Source: Leucobacter sp. PH1c (GTDB lineage: Bacteria; Actinomycetota; Actinomycetes; Actinomycetales; Microbacteriaceae). Taken from it: a stretch of DNA of 64,000 nucleotides. Made by a program: the position numbers and the translations under genes. The notes under the pieces were generated by a model. It saw nothing but the letters and a program-made list of their open reading frames with translations, was not told the origin of the DNA and did no database searches. The stretch lies in NCBI RefSeq assembly GCF_000633415.1, contig NZ_AYMV01000011.1, positions 56,656 to 120,655 on the forward strand. Reading direction: 5' to 3'. Shown here one piece after another: positions 1 to 8,519 of the stretch (its first letter is position 1; the number at the start of each line of letters is the position of its first letter).

Positions 1-1
1 G

Positions 2-1486
2 GCCGACGCGTTCGCGAACGGCAACATGCTGCCGAACACGGTCTACACGATCCTGCTCGGCGGCATGCTGAACGCGGTGCTCGTGCCGCAGATCGTGAAG
101 GCCGCGCGCAACCCCGACGGCGGCGTGGGCTACATCAACAAGGTGCTCACCTTCGTGATCGTCGCCCTGTCGATCATCACCGCGCTCGCGATGCTCGCGG
201 CCCCGCTCCTCGTGTGGCTGTTCCAGCTCTCGTGGGGACCGGATCAGCTCGCGCTCTCCGCCGCGTTCGCGTACTGGTGCCTCCCGCAGATCCTGTTCTA
301 CGGCATCTACACCGTGATGGGTGAGGTGCTGAACGCCCGCAGCGTGTTCGGGCCGTACACCTGGGCGCCCGTGCTGAACAACGTGATCAGCATCGCCGGC
401 ATCGTGGCCTTCATGGCCTGGTACGGCGCGGACCCCGCGGGCGACCGGACGGCCGCCGACTGGACCGTCCCCGGCATCGCCCTGCTCGCCGGGAGCGCCA
501 CGCTCGGCGTTGTCGCGCAGGCCCTGATCCTGTTCGTCTCCTGGCGCAAGGCCGGACTTCAGTACCGGCCCGACTTCGTCTGGCGGGGGATGGGGCTCGG
601 CGCGACCGCGAAGATCGCGAGCTGGAGCCTCGCCATGATCGTCGTGATCCAGATCGGCGGGTGGGTCACCTCGAACGTGGTCGGCACCGCCTCGGGATCC
701 GGCCCCTCGTCGGCTGCGCTCGGCAACGCCTGGCTCGTGCTCATGATGCCGCACTCCGTGCTCGCCGTGTCGCTCGCGACGGCGTACTTCACCCGCTTCG
801 CCGAGGCGGGCCGAGACGGACGCATGGCCGACTTCCGCTCCGACTTCTCGGCCTCCGTGCGGCAGGTGTCGCTCGTGATGGTGTTCGCCGCGGGCGCGAT
901 CTTCGCCGCCGCGACGTTCCTCAGCCCGCTCATCGAGCGCGGCACGCCGCTGCAGGTCGAGCAGTTCGCCCTCGTGCTCCGCACCTACGTGCTGTGCCTC
1001 GCGCCCTTCAGCTTCCTCTTCATCGTGCAGCGCTCCTTCTACGCGCTCTCCGACACGCGTACGCCCTTCATCTTCACGACGGTGCAGCAGGGCCTCTTCG
1101 TGGTGCTCGCCGTGGGCTGTCTGTTCGTGCCCGTTGAGGTGCGCGGCGCAGCTGTGACGATCGCGTACTCGGTCGCGACGACGGTGCAGGCCCTCGTCGC
1201 CACGATCCTCCTCCGCCGCAAGATCGGCCGCATCGACGGCCAGCGCGTGCTGGGCAGCCTGACCCGCTTCGTGCTCGCGATCATCCCGGCGATCATGGCG
1301 GGTCTCGTGACGAGCCTGCTGCTGCAGATGTGGGCGCCCGGCTACGGCGTGCTGCAGGCCTTCCTCTTCGCAATCGTCGTCGGCTGCGCCGTGGGCGTGG
1401 TCTACCTGCTCGCGCTCCTCGCGATGCGCTCGCCCGAGGTCGGCGAGGTGCTGGGCGTGCTCCGCAGGAAGCTCGGCAGGGGCTAG
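2..1486 (+). CDS. murJ: MurJ-type lipid II flippase (5' truncated by window edge)
   Basis: The reading frame is open from the first bases of the window, so the true start lies upstream and the N-terminus is missing. About 494 residues are visible and consist almost entirely of hydrophobic helices separated by short loops, the pattern of the MOP/MATE-like MviN/MurJ family. Recognisable family segments include LPNTVYTILLGGMLNAVLVP near the visible start and the QRSFYALSDTRTPF segment about two thirds of the way in. MurJ moves lipid-linked peptidoglycan precursor across the cytoplasmic membrane. The gene faces a FemAB-like peptidoglycan-bridge gene on the other strand. The family call is firm; the exact substrate is inferred from the family. 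Confidence 0.9.
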   Translation, partial: ADAFANGNMLPNTVYTILLGGMLNAVLVPQIVKAARNPDGGVGYINKVLTFVIVALSIITALAMLAAPLLVWLFQLSWGPDQLALSAAFAYWCLPQILFYGIYTVMGEVLNARSVFGPYTWAPVLNNVISIAGIVAFMAWYGADPAGDRTAADWTVPGIALLAGSATLGVVAQALILFVSWRKAGLQYRPDFVWRGMGLGATAKIASWSLAMIVVIQIGGWVTSNVVGTASGSGPSSAALGNAWLVLMMPHSVLAVSLATAYFTRFAEAGRDGRMADFRSDFSASVRQVSLVMVFAAGAIFAAATFLSPLIERGTPLQVEQFALVLRTYVLCLAPFSFLFIVQRSFYALSDTRTPFIFTTVQQGLFVVLAVGCLFVPVEVRGAAVTIAYSVATTVQALVATILLRRKIGRIDGQRVLGSLTRFVLAIIPAIMAGLVTSLLLQMWAPGYGVLQAFLFAIVVGCAVGVVYLLALLAMRSPEVGEVLGVLRRKLGRG

Positions 1487-1572
1487 TTCGCGGGGTGGTT
1501 CCTGGTATTGGAGCCCAGCTGCCTGGCTGCCTCACGCCCCTCGCCCCTGGCCCCTCGCCCCTCGAACTTTGT

Positions 1573-1640
1573 GTGAGTTTGCCCCGGTTTGGGTGGCCGG
1601 ATCCGGATCAAACTCGAACTTAGTTTGAGGCCGCATCGCT
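1573..1640. repeat. Degenerate copy of TTTGATCCG palindromic repeat
   Basis: This unit keeps the right-hand part of the repeat: CCGGATCAAA at 1603-1612 followed by a TCGA-containing tail. Its left arm has decayed to GAGTTTGCCCCGG at 1575-1587. It aligns with the two better copies at 1731-1800 and 1856-1925. Confidence 0.55.
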
Positions 1641-1730
1641 CGTCCCCGCGGAGTGCGGGATCAGGCGTGCGTCGGTGCGGGATTGCCTGCCTTTGCGCCC
1701 CCGGTTTGCGCCTAGGAGCAGATCGGGGCG

Positions 1731-1800
1731 AGTTTGATCCGCTATGAGGTGCTGATTCCGGATCAAAGTCGACCGAATCTGCCCAGGGGTGCAGGGGACC
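1731..1800. repeat. TTTGATCCG...CGGATCAAA palindromic repeat, copy 1
   Basis: Perfect inverted arms TTTGATCCG (1733-1741) and CGGATCAAA (1759-1767) enclose a 17-base loop. The unit continues with a conserved tail GTCGA-CC/CA-AATCTGCC and then GGGTGC and GGGGACC blocks. It is about 80 percent identical to the copy starting at 1856. Confidence 0.7.
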
Positions 1801-1855
1801 GGGTGGCTCGGTGCCCCGTGGGTCTCGCGCTGCCGGGTGTGCCTGTATTTGGGTG

Positions 1856-1925
1856 AGTTTGATCCGGTATGGGGTGCCGAATCCGGATCAAAGTCGAACA
1901 AATCTGCCGATGGGTGCGAGGGGAC
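1856..1925. repeat. TTTGATCCG...CGGATCAAA palindromic repeat, copy 2
   Basis: Arms TTTGATCCG (1858-1866) and CGGATCAAA (1884-1892) again enclose a 17-base loop of similar sequence (GTATGGGGTGCCGAAT type). The same AATCTGCC, GGGTGC and GGGGACC tail follows. The matching loop length and tail show that this is a repeated unit and not a chance hairpin. Confidence 0.7.
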
Positions 1926-1982
1926 CAGGCGCGATGGGTCAAGGCACCAGGGGAGCCCAGCCCCGGCCCCAGCGCACCCGGC

Positions 1983-3086
1983 CTAGTACAGGCCGATGTC
2001 CTGGTACTTCGAGCGGTGCAGCTTCGCCACCACGCGCTCGCCGATGCGCTGCCAGATCCGGTACGCCCCGGAGCGCAGCGGCAGGTCGAAGGCGCCGATG
2101 TAGTCGGTGCGCTCGCGCGCGAACGAGAGCTTGAAGAGGCCCAGCCCGTAGGACGGGTGGTCCGCAGTGCTCGTGGCCCAGGCGGGGGCGATCCCGACGA
2201 GATCGATCTCGGTTGCACCGGCCTCGCGGGCGTCGAGCATCATCTGCCAGATCAGCAGGTTCGACATGCCGGGGGAGACGCGGTCGCGCTCGGAGCCGCC
2301 GTCCTTGTAGAAGGCGCGCTTGCCGATCACGATCATGTAGCTCATCACCGCGGGCGTGCCGTCGACGTCGATCGCGTAGAACCGGCCCTGCCCGGCGTCG
2401 GCGAAGCCGCGCCACAGCGATTCCGTGTACGCGCGGGGGCGCAGCGCGAGGTTCGCCGTGCCGCCGCCCACGAGCCGCATGAGCCGGTGCATGTGGCCGA
2501 ACGTCTCCTCGTTCGCGGGGAGGGTGTGCACCGAGGCGCCGTCGCGCTGGGCGCGGCGGATCATGTTGCGGCACTTCTTGTCGAAGCTTGCGATGAGCTC
2601 GTCCTCGCTGCGCTCGAGCGAGACGATCGCGGTGCTGGCGCTGCCCTGGATCGCGGGGCGCCGCACGGCGCCGAGCGCGGCCAGGGGAGCGGGGGCGGGG
2701 CCCTCGAGCTCGCTCGGGTCGCTCGCGGCGATCGGCGGTTCGAACGTGATCGCGAAGACGCTGCGCGCGGTGTCGCGGGCGAGGTCGCGGAGGGCCGCGA
2801 GGTGCTCGGCGAGGCCGTCGAGCTCGGTGGCCGCGGGCCCGCGGGTCACGTACCAGAGCCGGCCGAGCAGCGGGATCCGTCGCTCGAGCACGAGCGTGAC
2901 GCTCACGCGGGCGTCGCCGCGCTCGAACACGACGTAGCGGGGGTGCCAGGCGACGGTGCGCTTGGTCTCGGCGAGGGTGGTGGAGACGAGGAAGTCACCC
3001 CCGTCGGGGTTCTCTCCGAGCAGAAGGTCCCAGGAATCGATTTCTTGAGGCGTCGCGTAACGGGCGCGAAGCGCGGGTGCACTCAT
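1983..3086 (-). CDS. FemAB/GNAT-like peptidoglycan bridge aminoacyltransferase
   Basis: The protein is 367 residues. The pattern of an N-terminal RYVVFERGDARVSVTLVLER segment, a central SFDKKCRNMIRRAQRDG segment and a late MSYMIVIGKRAFYKDGGS followed by SNLLIWQMMLDAREAGATE is typical of FemA/FemB/FemX (lipid II:glycine or alanine glycyltransferase-like) proteins, which contain duplicated GNAT folds. These enzymes add amino acids from aminoacyl-tRNA to the peptidoglycan stem peptide. The start is the ATG at 3086; the open frame continues upstream, but that part is antisense to ftsK and not coding. A TAGAAT hexamer 8 nt before the start suggests a leaderless mRNA. Its proximity to murJ fits a cell-wall role. 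The amino acid transferred cannot be told from the sequence. Confidence 0.8.
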   Translation of the reverse strand: MSAPALRARYATPQEIDSWDLLLGENPDGGDFLVSTTLAETKRTVAWHPRYVVFERGDARVSVTLVLERRIPLLGRLWYVTRGPAATELDGLAEHLAALRDLARDTARSVFAITFEPPIAASDPSELEGPAPAPLAALGAVRRPAIQGSASTAIVSLERSEDELIASFDKKCRNMIRRAQRDGASVHTLPANEETFGHMHRLMRLVGGGTANLALRPRAYTESLWRGFADAGQGRFYAIDVDGTPAVMSYMIVIGKRAFYKDGGSERDRVSPGMSNLLIWQMMLDAREAGATEIDLVGIAPAWATSTADHPSYGLGLFKLSFARERTDYIGAFDLPLRSGAYRIWQRIGERVVAKLHRSKYQDIGLY

Positions 3087-3094
3087 GACGATCG

Positions 3095-3100
3095 ATTCTA
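3095..3100 (-). promoter_or_regulatory. -10 hexamer TAGAAT for the FemAB-like gene
   Basis: TAGAAT on the minus strand ends 8 nt before the ATG at 3086, with no Shine-Dalgarno sequence between. This fits leaderless transcription. Confidence 0.5.
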
Positions 3101-3182
3101 GCCGCACCCGCGCTCCGGGGCCTCGGAACCCGCGATTCCGGGCCGGTCGGAGCGTCATCTCGCGAATGTCGGCGGTCGATCG

Positions 3183-3188
3183 TACCCT
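3183..3188 (+). promoter_or_regulatory. -10 hexamer TACCCT for ftsK
   Basis: TACCCT is followed by exactly 6 nt (GAATGC) and the ftsK ATG. There is no ribosome binding site, so the transcript probably starts at or next to the start codon. Confidence 0.6.
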
Positions 3189-3194
3189 GAATGC

Positions 3195-6100
3195 ATGGCC
3201 AGTAAAGCTTCGTCGCGCTCGAAATCGGAGAGCACCGGCTCGCGGGGATCCCGCGGGCAGGCTTCTCGGGCGACCGCGAAGACGAAGGTGCTCGCCGAGC
3301 CGGTCCACACGGACGGGGTCGTGGTGCGCGCCTGGAACGGGCTCGCGCACGCGGTCGGCGGCGCTGCCCGGGCGTTCCGCGTCGAGCCGCTTGCACCCGA
3401 GGATCGCCGCGACGGCGTCCCGCTGCTTCTCGTGCTCCTCGCGGTCGTCGGCGCCGTGATCGAGTGGTTCCTCATCGGCAACCCCGTCGCGGTGCAGCTG
3501 GACGCGTGGTCGTTCGGCGGTCTGCTCGGCCGCGTGGCCTTCGGCCTCCCGATCATCATGGCGGGCTTCGCGCTCTGGCTCTTCAACCACCCCTCCAGCG
3601 TGACGGACAACCGGCGGATCGCAATCGGCCTGTTCCTCGCGGTCACCGCGGTGGCGGGCCTCACGCACATCTACGGCGGCCAGCCGCACCCCCGCCAGGG
3701 GATGGCCGCGCTCGCCGAGGCCGGCGGCCTGCTGGGCTGGATGGTCGGCACGCCGCTCCTCGCGCTCACCGTCTGGGTCGCGACTCCGTTCTTCTCGCTC
3801 CTCCTTCTTTTCTCGGTGCTGATCGTCACGAAGACGCCGCCCGGGCGGATCGTGCGCCGGCTCCGCGAGGCGTACGTGTTCCTGTTCGGCGTCGTCGAGC
3901 CGGAGCCCGGCGCCGAGCCCGAGCCGCAGCCGCAGCCCAAGGGCAAGGCGAAGAAGGATCGCAGCATCGAGCAGACGCTCTTCGACATCGAGGATCAGGA
4001 TCCCGAGCCGGGCGCCCTGCCCTGGTGGCGGCGCAACGCCTCCGGTCGCGAGGAGGATCCGGCGTACGCGGGGGACCAAGCGGGCCTTGACGCCGCACTC
4101 GACGGCGGCGCATCTGAGCCGGAGGTTGCCGAGACGCCGGCCCGCGCGGTCGCCTTCGACTCTGCGCTCGCGCCCGAGCCGGAACCGGCGACGGACGTCT
4201 TCGCCGACGGACTCTTCGACGAGCTCGATCAGGCCGAGGCCGCCGTCGAGCAGCTCGGCGCGGGCCCCGCGTCCGGGCTGGGCGATGACTCGTGGGACGA
4301 TTTCGCGCCCGCTGCCCAGGCCTCCGACGCCGCGGCTGCCGCGCCCGCGGCCCCCGCCGCGCCGTTCGCCGTCGCGCCCGCGCACGATCCCGCGCAGCAG
4401 CTCGAGTACCGGCTGCCCGACCAGGGGGCGCTCTCCGCGGGTGACGCCCCGAAGACGCACACGGAGGCGAACGACGCGATCATGGCCGCGATCGCGCGCG
4501 TGTTCGAGGAGTTCAAGGTCGACGCGCGGGTCTCCGGCTTCTCCCGCGGACCGACGGTCACGCAGTACGAGGTCGAGCTCGGCCCGGGCGTGAAGGTGGA
4601 GAAGGTCACGGCACTGTCGAAGAACCTCTCGTACGCGGTCGCGTCGAACGAGGTCCGCATCCTCTCGCCCATCCCCGGCAAGAGCGCGATCGGCATCGAG
4701 ATCCCGAACAAGGACCGCGAGAACGTCGCGCTCGGCGACGTGCTCCGCTCCAGCCGCGCGCAGCGCAGCACCCACCCGATGACGATCGGCGTGGGCAAGG
4801 ACGTGAAGGGCGGCTTCGTCGTCGCGAACCTCGCGAAGATGCCCCACCTGCTGGTGGCGGGCGCCACGGGATCGGGAAAGTCGAGCTTCATCAACTCGAT
4901 GATCACGAGCATCCTCATGCGCGCGACCCCGGCCGAGGTGCGCATGGTGCTCGTCGACCCGAAGCGTGTCGAGCTCACGGTCTACCAGGGCGTGCCCCAC
5001 CTCATCACCCCCATCATCACGAACGCCAAGAAAGCCGCCGAGGCGCTGCAGTGGGTCGTGAAAGAGATGGACATGCGCTACGACGATCTGGCGAGCTTCG
5101 GCTTCCGCCACATCGACGACTTCAATGAGGCGGTCCGTTCCGGGAGCATTGTGCTCCCCGCGGGCAGCCAGCGCGTGCTCAAGCCCTACCCCTACCTCCT
5201 CGTCGTGGTCGACGAGCTCGCGGACCTCATGCTCATCGCCCCGCGCGATGTCGAGGACTCGATTCAGCGCATCACGCAGCTCGCCCGCGCGGCGGGCATC
5301 CACCTCGTCCTCGCGACCCAGCGCCCCTCGGTGAACGTCGTGACGGGCGTCATCAAGTCCAACGTTCCGAGCCGGTACGCGTTCGCGGTCGCCTCCGGAA
5401 CGGATTCCCGCGTGATCCTGGACGAGGTGGGCGCCGAGCGCCTCATCGGCCAGGGCGACGGCCTGCTCCTGCTGAACGGCGAGTCCACGCCCATGCGCGT
5501 GCAGGGCGCGTGGGTGAACGAGTCCGAGATCGCCCAGGTGGTGGCCCACGTCAAGGCGCAGGCGCAGCCCGAGTACCGGGCCGACGTCGCGCAGGAGGCC
5601 GAGAAGAAGGAGATCGACGAGGACATCGGCGACGACCTCGAGGTGCTCCTCGCGGCGGTCGAGCTCGTCGTGACCTCGCAGTTCGGCTCCACCTCCATGC
5701 TGCAGCGCAAGCTCCGCGTGGGCTTCGCGAAGGCGGGGCGGCTCATGGACCTCATGGAGTCGCGCGACATCGTCGGCCCCTCGGAGGGCTCGAAGGCGCG
5801 AGACGTGCTCGTCACCCCCGAGCAGCTGCCCGAGGTGCTCGCCCGGCTGAAGGGCGGCGGTCCCGCACCGGCCCAGGCCGCACCGGCCCAGGTGGCACCG
5901 CCCCAGGCGGCCCCCGCGCAGTTCGCGCCCGGAGCGCCCGGAGGGCCCGGAGTGCCCGGAGCGCCGGTTCCCGGGCCCGGCCCGGCGGCCCCGGTGCACC
6001 CGGCGGCGGATCCCGCGTCCGCGTCGATGTCGCCCGCGAGCCCAGCGCCCGGAGACGGGACGGGAAGCGAAGACGGGCCGGAACAGCCCTCCGCATCCGA

Positions 6101-6263
6101 CCCGGCGACCGCAGTGCTCGAGCCGCTCACCGATCGCGCGACGACCGCGCTCGACATCGTGGACGACCGCTACGACGATCCCATCGGGAAGTACCAGGCC
6201 GGCCTCGAAGAGGTCGACGGCGATGACGATGAAGACGCATGGCAGCTGACGGGACGGGACTGA
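3195..6263 (+). CDS. ftsK: DNA translocase FtsK/SpoIIIE
   Basis: The 1022-residue protein has the FtsK plan: a basic N-terminus, four membrane helices (about residues 75-215), an acidic Ala/Pro/Glu-rich linker, and a hexameric RecA-like motor. Walker A GATGSGKS is at residues 556-563, with [20 protein letters not shown] and [10 protein letters not shown] downstream. A C-terminal winged-helix gamma domain ([20 protein letters not shown], about residues 830-890) reads KOPS-type polar motifs. After it comes an unusual Ala/Pro/Gly-rich tail of about 130 residues ending in an acidic stretch. The protein pumps DNA and couples chromosome dimer resolution to septation. The ATG at 3195 is preferred because of its leaderless -10 spacing. 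Confidence 0.95.
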   Translation: MASKASSRSKSESTGSRGSRGQASRATAKTKVLAEPVHTDGVVVRAWNGLAHAVGGAARAFRVEPLAPEDRRDGVPLLLVLLAVVGAVIEWFLIGNPVAVQLDAWSFGGLLGRVAFGLPIIMAGFALWLFNHPSSVTDNRRIAIGLFLAVTAVAGLTHIYGGQPHPRQGMAALAEAGGLLGWMVGTPLLALTVWVATPFFSLLLLFSVLIVTKTPPGRIVRRLREAYVFLFGVVEPEPGAEPEPQPQPKGKAKKDRSIEQTLFDIEDQDPEPGALPWWRRNASGREEDPAYAGDQAGLDAALDGGASEPEVAETPARAVAFDSALAPEPEPATDVFADGLFDELDQAEAAVEQLGAGPASGLGDDSWDDFAPAAQASDAAAAAPAAPAAPFAVAPAHDPAQQLEYRLPDQGALSAGDAPKTHTEANDAIMAAIARVFEEFKVDARVSGFSRGPTVTQYEVELGPGVKVEKVTALSKNLSYAVASNEVRILSPIPGKSAIGIEIPNKDRENVALGDVLRSSRAQRSTHPMTIGVGKDVKGGFVVANLAKMPHLLVAGATGSGKSSFINSMITSILMRATPAEVRMVLVDPKRVELTVYQGVPHLITPIITNAKKAAEALQWVVKEMDMRYDDLASFGFRHIDDFNEAVRSGSIVLPAGSQRVLKPYPYLLVVVDELADLMLIAPRDVEDSIQRITQLARAAGIHLVLATQRPSVNVVTGVIKSNVPSRYAFAVASGTDSRVILDEVGAERLIGQGDGLLLLNGESTPMRVQGAWVNESEIAQVVAHVKAQAQPEYRADVAQEAEKKEIDEDIGDDLEVLLAAVELVVTSQFGSTSMLQRKLRVGFAKAGRLMDLMESRDIVGPSEGSKARDVLVTPEQLPEVLARLKGGGPAPAQAAPAQVAPPQAAPAQFAPGAPGGPGVPGAPVPGPGPAAPVHPAADPASASMSPASPAPGDGTGSEDGPEQPSASDPATAVLEPLTDRATTALDIVDDRYDDPIGKYQAGLEEVDGDDDEDAWQLTGRD

Positions 6264-6266
6264 GCG

Positions 6267-6872
6267 ATGACTGAGCAGCGGGCGGCCGAGCGGCCGAGCA
6301 ACTGGAACGCGCCGAACATCATCACGGGCGTGCGGATCCTCGCGACGCCGTTCTTCATCTGGATGCTGCTCGCCGACGGCGGCCAGCACGACGGGCTGCG
6401 GTGGGCGGCCGCCGCGTTCTTCGTTCTCGCCATCGCGACCGACGCCTGGGACGGCCACATCGCGCGCTCCCGGGGACTCATCACCGACCTCGGCAAGCTG
6501 CTCGACCCCATCGCCGACAAGTTCCTCACCGGGGCCGCCCTCGTCGGGCTGTCGATCCTGGGCGAGCTGCCCTGGTGGGTCACGATCCTCGTCCTCATCC
6601 GCGAGATCGGGATCACGATCCACCGCCTGATGATCGCGAGCGATGTCGTCGTCGCCGCCGCATGGATGGGCAAGCTCAAGACCGTCGCGCAGTCCGTGGC
6701 GATCACGCTCGCGCTGCTTCCGCTGAGCGACGTGCTCGGCTCGGCCGCCCCGATCGCGATCTGGGCGAACATCATCACGATGACGATCGCGGTCGTGCTG
6801 ACCGTCGCGAGCGGCATCGACTACGTGCTCGCGTTCGTGCGCGCCCAGCGGGGCGGCGGTGCGCGCGCCTGA
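6267..6872 (+). CDS. pgsA: CDP-diacylglycerol-glycerol-3-phosphate 3-phosphatidyltransferase
   Basis: This 201-residue membrane protein carries the CDP-alcohol phosphatidyltransferase signature DGx2ARx8Gx3Dx3D at residues 62-84 (DG, AR, G, D80, D84). The N-terminal WNAPNIITGVRILATPFF is typical of PgsA. It condenses CDP-diacylglycerol with glycerol-3-phosphate in phosphatidylglycerol synthesis. It starts 3 nt after ftsK and overlaps the next gene by 14 nt, so ftsK-pgsA-cinA are probably cotranscribed. Related enzymes using inositol phosphate share the motif, but the ftsK/clgR neighbourhood matches pgsA in other actinobacteria. Confidence 0.9.
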   Translation: MTEQRAAERPSNWNAPNIITGVRILATPFFIWMLLADGGQHDGLRWAAAAFFVLAIATDAWDGHIARSRGLITDLGKLLDPIADKFLTGAALVGLSILGELPWWVTILVLIREIGITIHRLMIASDVVVAAAWMGKLKTVAQSVAITLALLPLSDVLGSAAPIAIWANIITMTIAVVLTVASGIDYVLAFVRAQRGGGARA

Positions 6873-7464
6873 GAGCCCCCCGGACGGGGGAGCCCGGATC
6901 GCTGCGGCGAACGTCGTCGCGCGCGCCACGGGCGCGGGGGTGCGGATCGCGGTCGCGGAGTCGCTCACCGGCGGCGCGCTCGCGGCGGCGATCGTCTCGG
7001 TTCCCGGTGCGTCCCGCGTGCTCTCCGGGGGCATCGTTGCCTACGACACCGCGCTCAAGGCCTCGCTGCTCGGGGTGGATCGCGCGCTGCTCGCGCGGCG
7101 GGGACCCGTCGATGCGGAGGTAGCGCGGCAGATGGCGCTCGGGGTCCGCACGGCCTGCGCGGTCCCCGGCCCGGACGGGGCGCTCCGGCCCGCGGAAGTG
7201 GGGATTGCGACGACGGGAGTCGCCGGGCCGGATCCGGATCCCCAGACCGGGCAGGCGCCCGGCACCGTGTGGCTCGGCGTGAGCGCGGGGGAGCGCACGG
7301 CCGCGATTCCGCTCCGGCTCACGGGGGACCGCGCCACGATTCGGATCGCCACGGTCCATGCGGCGCTCGACGCCCTGGACGGCGTCCTCGAACGGGGCGT
7401 GAACGGCCGCATTCAGGAATACTTGAGTGCACTCGACTCAAGTTCAGGGAAGTTTCAGGAATAG
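6859..7464 (+). CDS. CinA C-terminal domain protein (nicotinamide-nucleotide amidase family)
   Basis: The 201-residue protein consists of the CinA C-terminal domain alone. Family segments VAVAESLTGG-like (VRIAVAESLTGGALA), SGGIVAYDTALKASLLGV and IATTGVAGPDPDPQTGQAPG are all present. In the family this domain deamidates nicotinamide mononucleotide to nicotinate mononucleotide (PncC activity). It begins at GTG 6859, overlapping pgsA by 14 nt. The N-terminal MoCF-like domain of full-length CinA is absent, which is usual for actinobacterial copies in this position. The last 20 codons contain inverted repeats (7422-7442). Confidence 0.88.
   Translation: MRAPESPPDGGARIAAANVVARATGAGVRIAVAESLTGGALAAAIVSVPGASRVLSGGIVAYDTALKASLLGVDRALLARRGPVDAEVARQMALGVRTACAVPGPDGALRPAEVGIATTGVAGPDPDPQTGQAPGTVWLGVSAGERTAAIPLRLTGDRATIRIATVHAALDALDGVLERGVNGRIQEYLSALDSSSGKFQE
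7422..7442. repeat. Inverted repeat at the end of the cinA gene
   Basis: CTTGAGT (7422-7428) and ACTCAAG (7436-7442) are perfect arms around a 7-base loop, and GAGTGCACTC inside is itself a perfect palindrome. It lies about 150 bases before clgR inside coding sequence. It may be an operator or an mRNA hairpin; the function is unknown. Confidence 0.4.
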
Positions 7465-7496
7465 TCGGGGTAGTGTCGGGGTTGTTCCCAGTGACG

Positions 7497-7513
7497 CCAC
7501 CCAGACTGGGTGG
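7497..7513. promoter_or_regulatory. Perfect 17-bp palindrome upstream of clgR (candidate operator)
   Basis: CCACCCAG-A-CTGGGTGG is a perfect inverted repeat with a one-base centre. No T-run follows, so it is not an ordinary terminator. It lies 33 nt upstream of a TAGGGT -10-like hexamer (7547-7552) and about 80 nt before the clgR start, a good place for a regulator to bind. Confidence 0.5.
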
Positions 7514-7594
7514 AGTTCCCGCGAAGACGAGAAGCGTGTCAGCGGGTAGGGTGGATGCACAACCCGCAGGGAAGTGCAGTGAAGGAGGTTCCAC

Positions 7595-7915
7595 ATGGTG
7601 CTGATGCGTCAGGAGATCGGCGACGTGCTCCGTGACTTCCGCCAGCAGAAGGGCCGCACGCTGCGTCAGGTCGCCGGCGACGCGAGCGTCGCGCTCGGCT
7701 ACCTGAGCGAGGTCGAGCGCGGCCAGAAGGAGGCCTCGAGCGAGATCCTCGCCGCGGTCGCCGATGCGCTCGATACGCCGCTGTCCGTGATCATGGGCGA
7801 GGTGAGTGAGCGACTCGCGATCGTCGAGGGGCTCTCGCTGCCGCTCGCGAACCGCGTACCGGACACGGTTCCCGCGGAACTCGTCTCGGGCTTCGCGCCC
7901 GAGCTCGTGTCCTAG
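7595..7915 (+). CDS. clgR: ClgR-type XRE-family transcriptional regulator
   Basis: The 106-residue protein has a single XRE/Cro helix-turn-helix covering about residues 5-62, with the segments DFRQQKGRTLRQVAGDASVA and LGYLSEVERGQKEASSEI. This matches ClgR, the actinobacterial activator of clp protease and other proteolysis and repair genes. The ftsK-pgsA-(cinA)-clgR-recA order is the conserved context. Unlike many neighbours it has a strong Shine-Dalgarno sequence, AAGGAGG at 7582-7588, 6 nt before ATG 7595. A palindrome upstream may be its operator. The C-terminal tail after the HTH is short and of unclear role. Confidence 0.88.
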   Translation: MVLMRQEIGDVLRDFRQQKGRTLRQVAGDASVALGYLSEVERGQKEASSEILAAVADALDTPLSVIMGEVSERLAIVEGLSLPLANRVPDTVPAELVSGFAPELVS

Positions 7916-8034
7916 CGCGTGCCGCAGGTAGGCTTCCGCGCGCGCGTCGCGCGGCCAGAGCGCCCGATCCCTCCGGGGTCGGGCGCTTCGCCGTTCCCGT
8001 GCGCTCTCGCGCGCCTGTGCGAGGCGGGTGCGGG

Positions 8035-8256
8035 ATGCGGCTGAGCGAGTTTCGCCGCGCCTGCGCCGAGGAGTTCGGTGCGGAGTACGCGGGCGTCCTG
8101 CTGCGCGATCACTGGCTCGCGCCCCTCGGTGGGACGCCCGACGAGGCGCTCGAGCGCGGCGTGCCCGCGCGCGAGGTGTGGGCTGTGCTGTGCGCGGATC
8201 TCGGCGTGCCCGTCGAGCGCCGGCACGGGCGCGGCCTGATCGACCCGCGCGACTGA
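8035..8256 (+). CDS. DUF3046 family small protein
   Basis: This 73-residue protein begins MRLSEFRRACAEEFG and contains DHWLAPLGGTPDEALERGV followed by a VWAVLCADLGVP segment. These are the hallmarks of DUF3046, a short family found almost only in actinobacteria next to recA/recX. The function is unknown. I chose ATG 8035 over an upstream in-frame start at 7999 because family members start at MRLSEF. It ends about 260 nt before recA, upstream of the SOS box, so it is probably not in the SOS regulon itself. Confidence 0.8.
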   Translation: MRLSEFRRACAEEFGAEYAGVLLRDHWLAPLGGTPDEALERGVPAREVWAVLCADLGVPVERRHGRGLIDPRD

Positions 8257-8305
8257 GCGGCGGATCGCAGCGACGTCGATCTGCCGCAACACGCCGAGGC
8301 CGTGT

Positions 8306-8321
8306 TCGAACATGTGTTCGA
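8306..8321. promoter_or_regulatory. SOS box (LexA operator) upstream of recA
   Basis: TCGAACATGTGTTCGA matches the actinobacterial LexA consensus TCGAAC-N4-GTTCGA at every specified base. A TACCTT -10-like hexamer follows at 8329-8334. The recA start is about 200 nt downstream, so the SOS-controlled transcript would have a long leader. Confidence 0.9.
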
Positions 8322-8407
8322 TCGGTGCTACCTTCGTCCCCAGGTGAGCTTCGTGCAATTCGCTCCCCAGGATGCCGCCGCCCGGCGCGAATGTCGGAGG
8401 GTGCTTC

Positions 8408-8413
8408 TAGGGT
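8408..8413 (+). promoter_or_regulatory. Second -10-like hexamer TAGGGT in the recA leader
   Basis: TAGGGT lies about 107 nt before the recA start and 87 nt downstream of the SOS box. A second, LexA-independent recA promoter is known in mycobacteria, and this hexamer could be its counterpart. No clear -35 is visible. Confidence 0.3.
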
Positions 8414-8519
8414 GTGAAACACGAACACACCACATGCCTTGTCTGCCCCACGCGGGGCCGAGACAGTCGGTAGGCAGCACCGTAGCGGAGCGATCCGCCC
8501 ACACAGAAGGAGCACGAAG

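Larger units (their letters stand above)
1487..1982. other. Convergent intergenic region with palindromic repeats, no gene
   Basis: This is the only gap over 300 bases in the window. It lies between two converging genes. Short open frames are present but have no recognisable protein family, no ribosome binding site and no convincing codon pattern, so I call no gene here. The region is noticeably less GC-rich than its flanks and contains three related repeat units described separately. Confidence 0.7.

Noticed and set aside
3087..7034. Very long minus-strand open frame extending from the FemAB-like gene across ftsK and pgsA
   Set aside because: Only 1983-3086 encodes a recognisable protein. 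The rest is antisense to well-supported genes and is Arg/Gly/Asp-rich in the way expected of GC-rich antisense frames.
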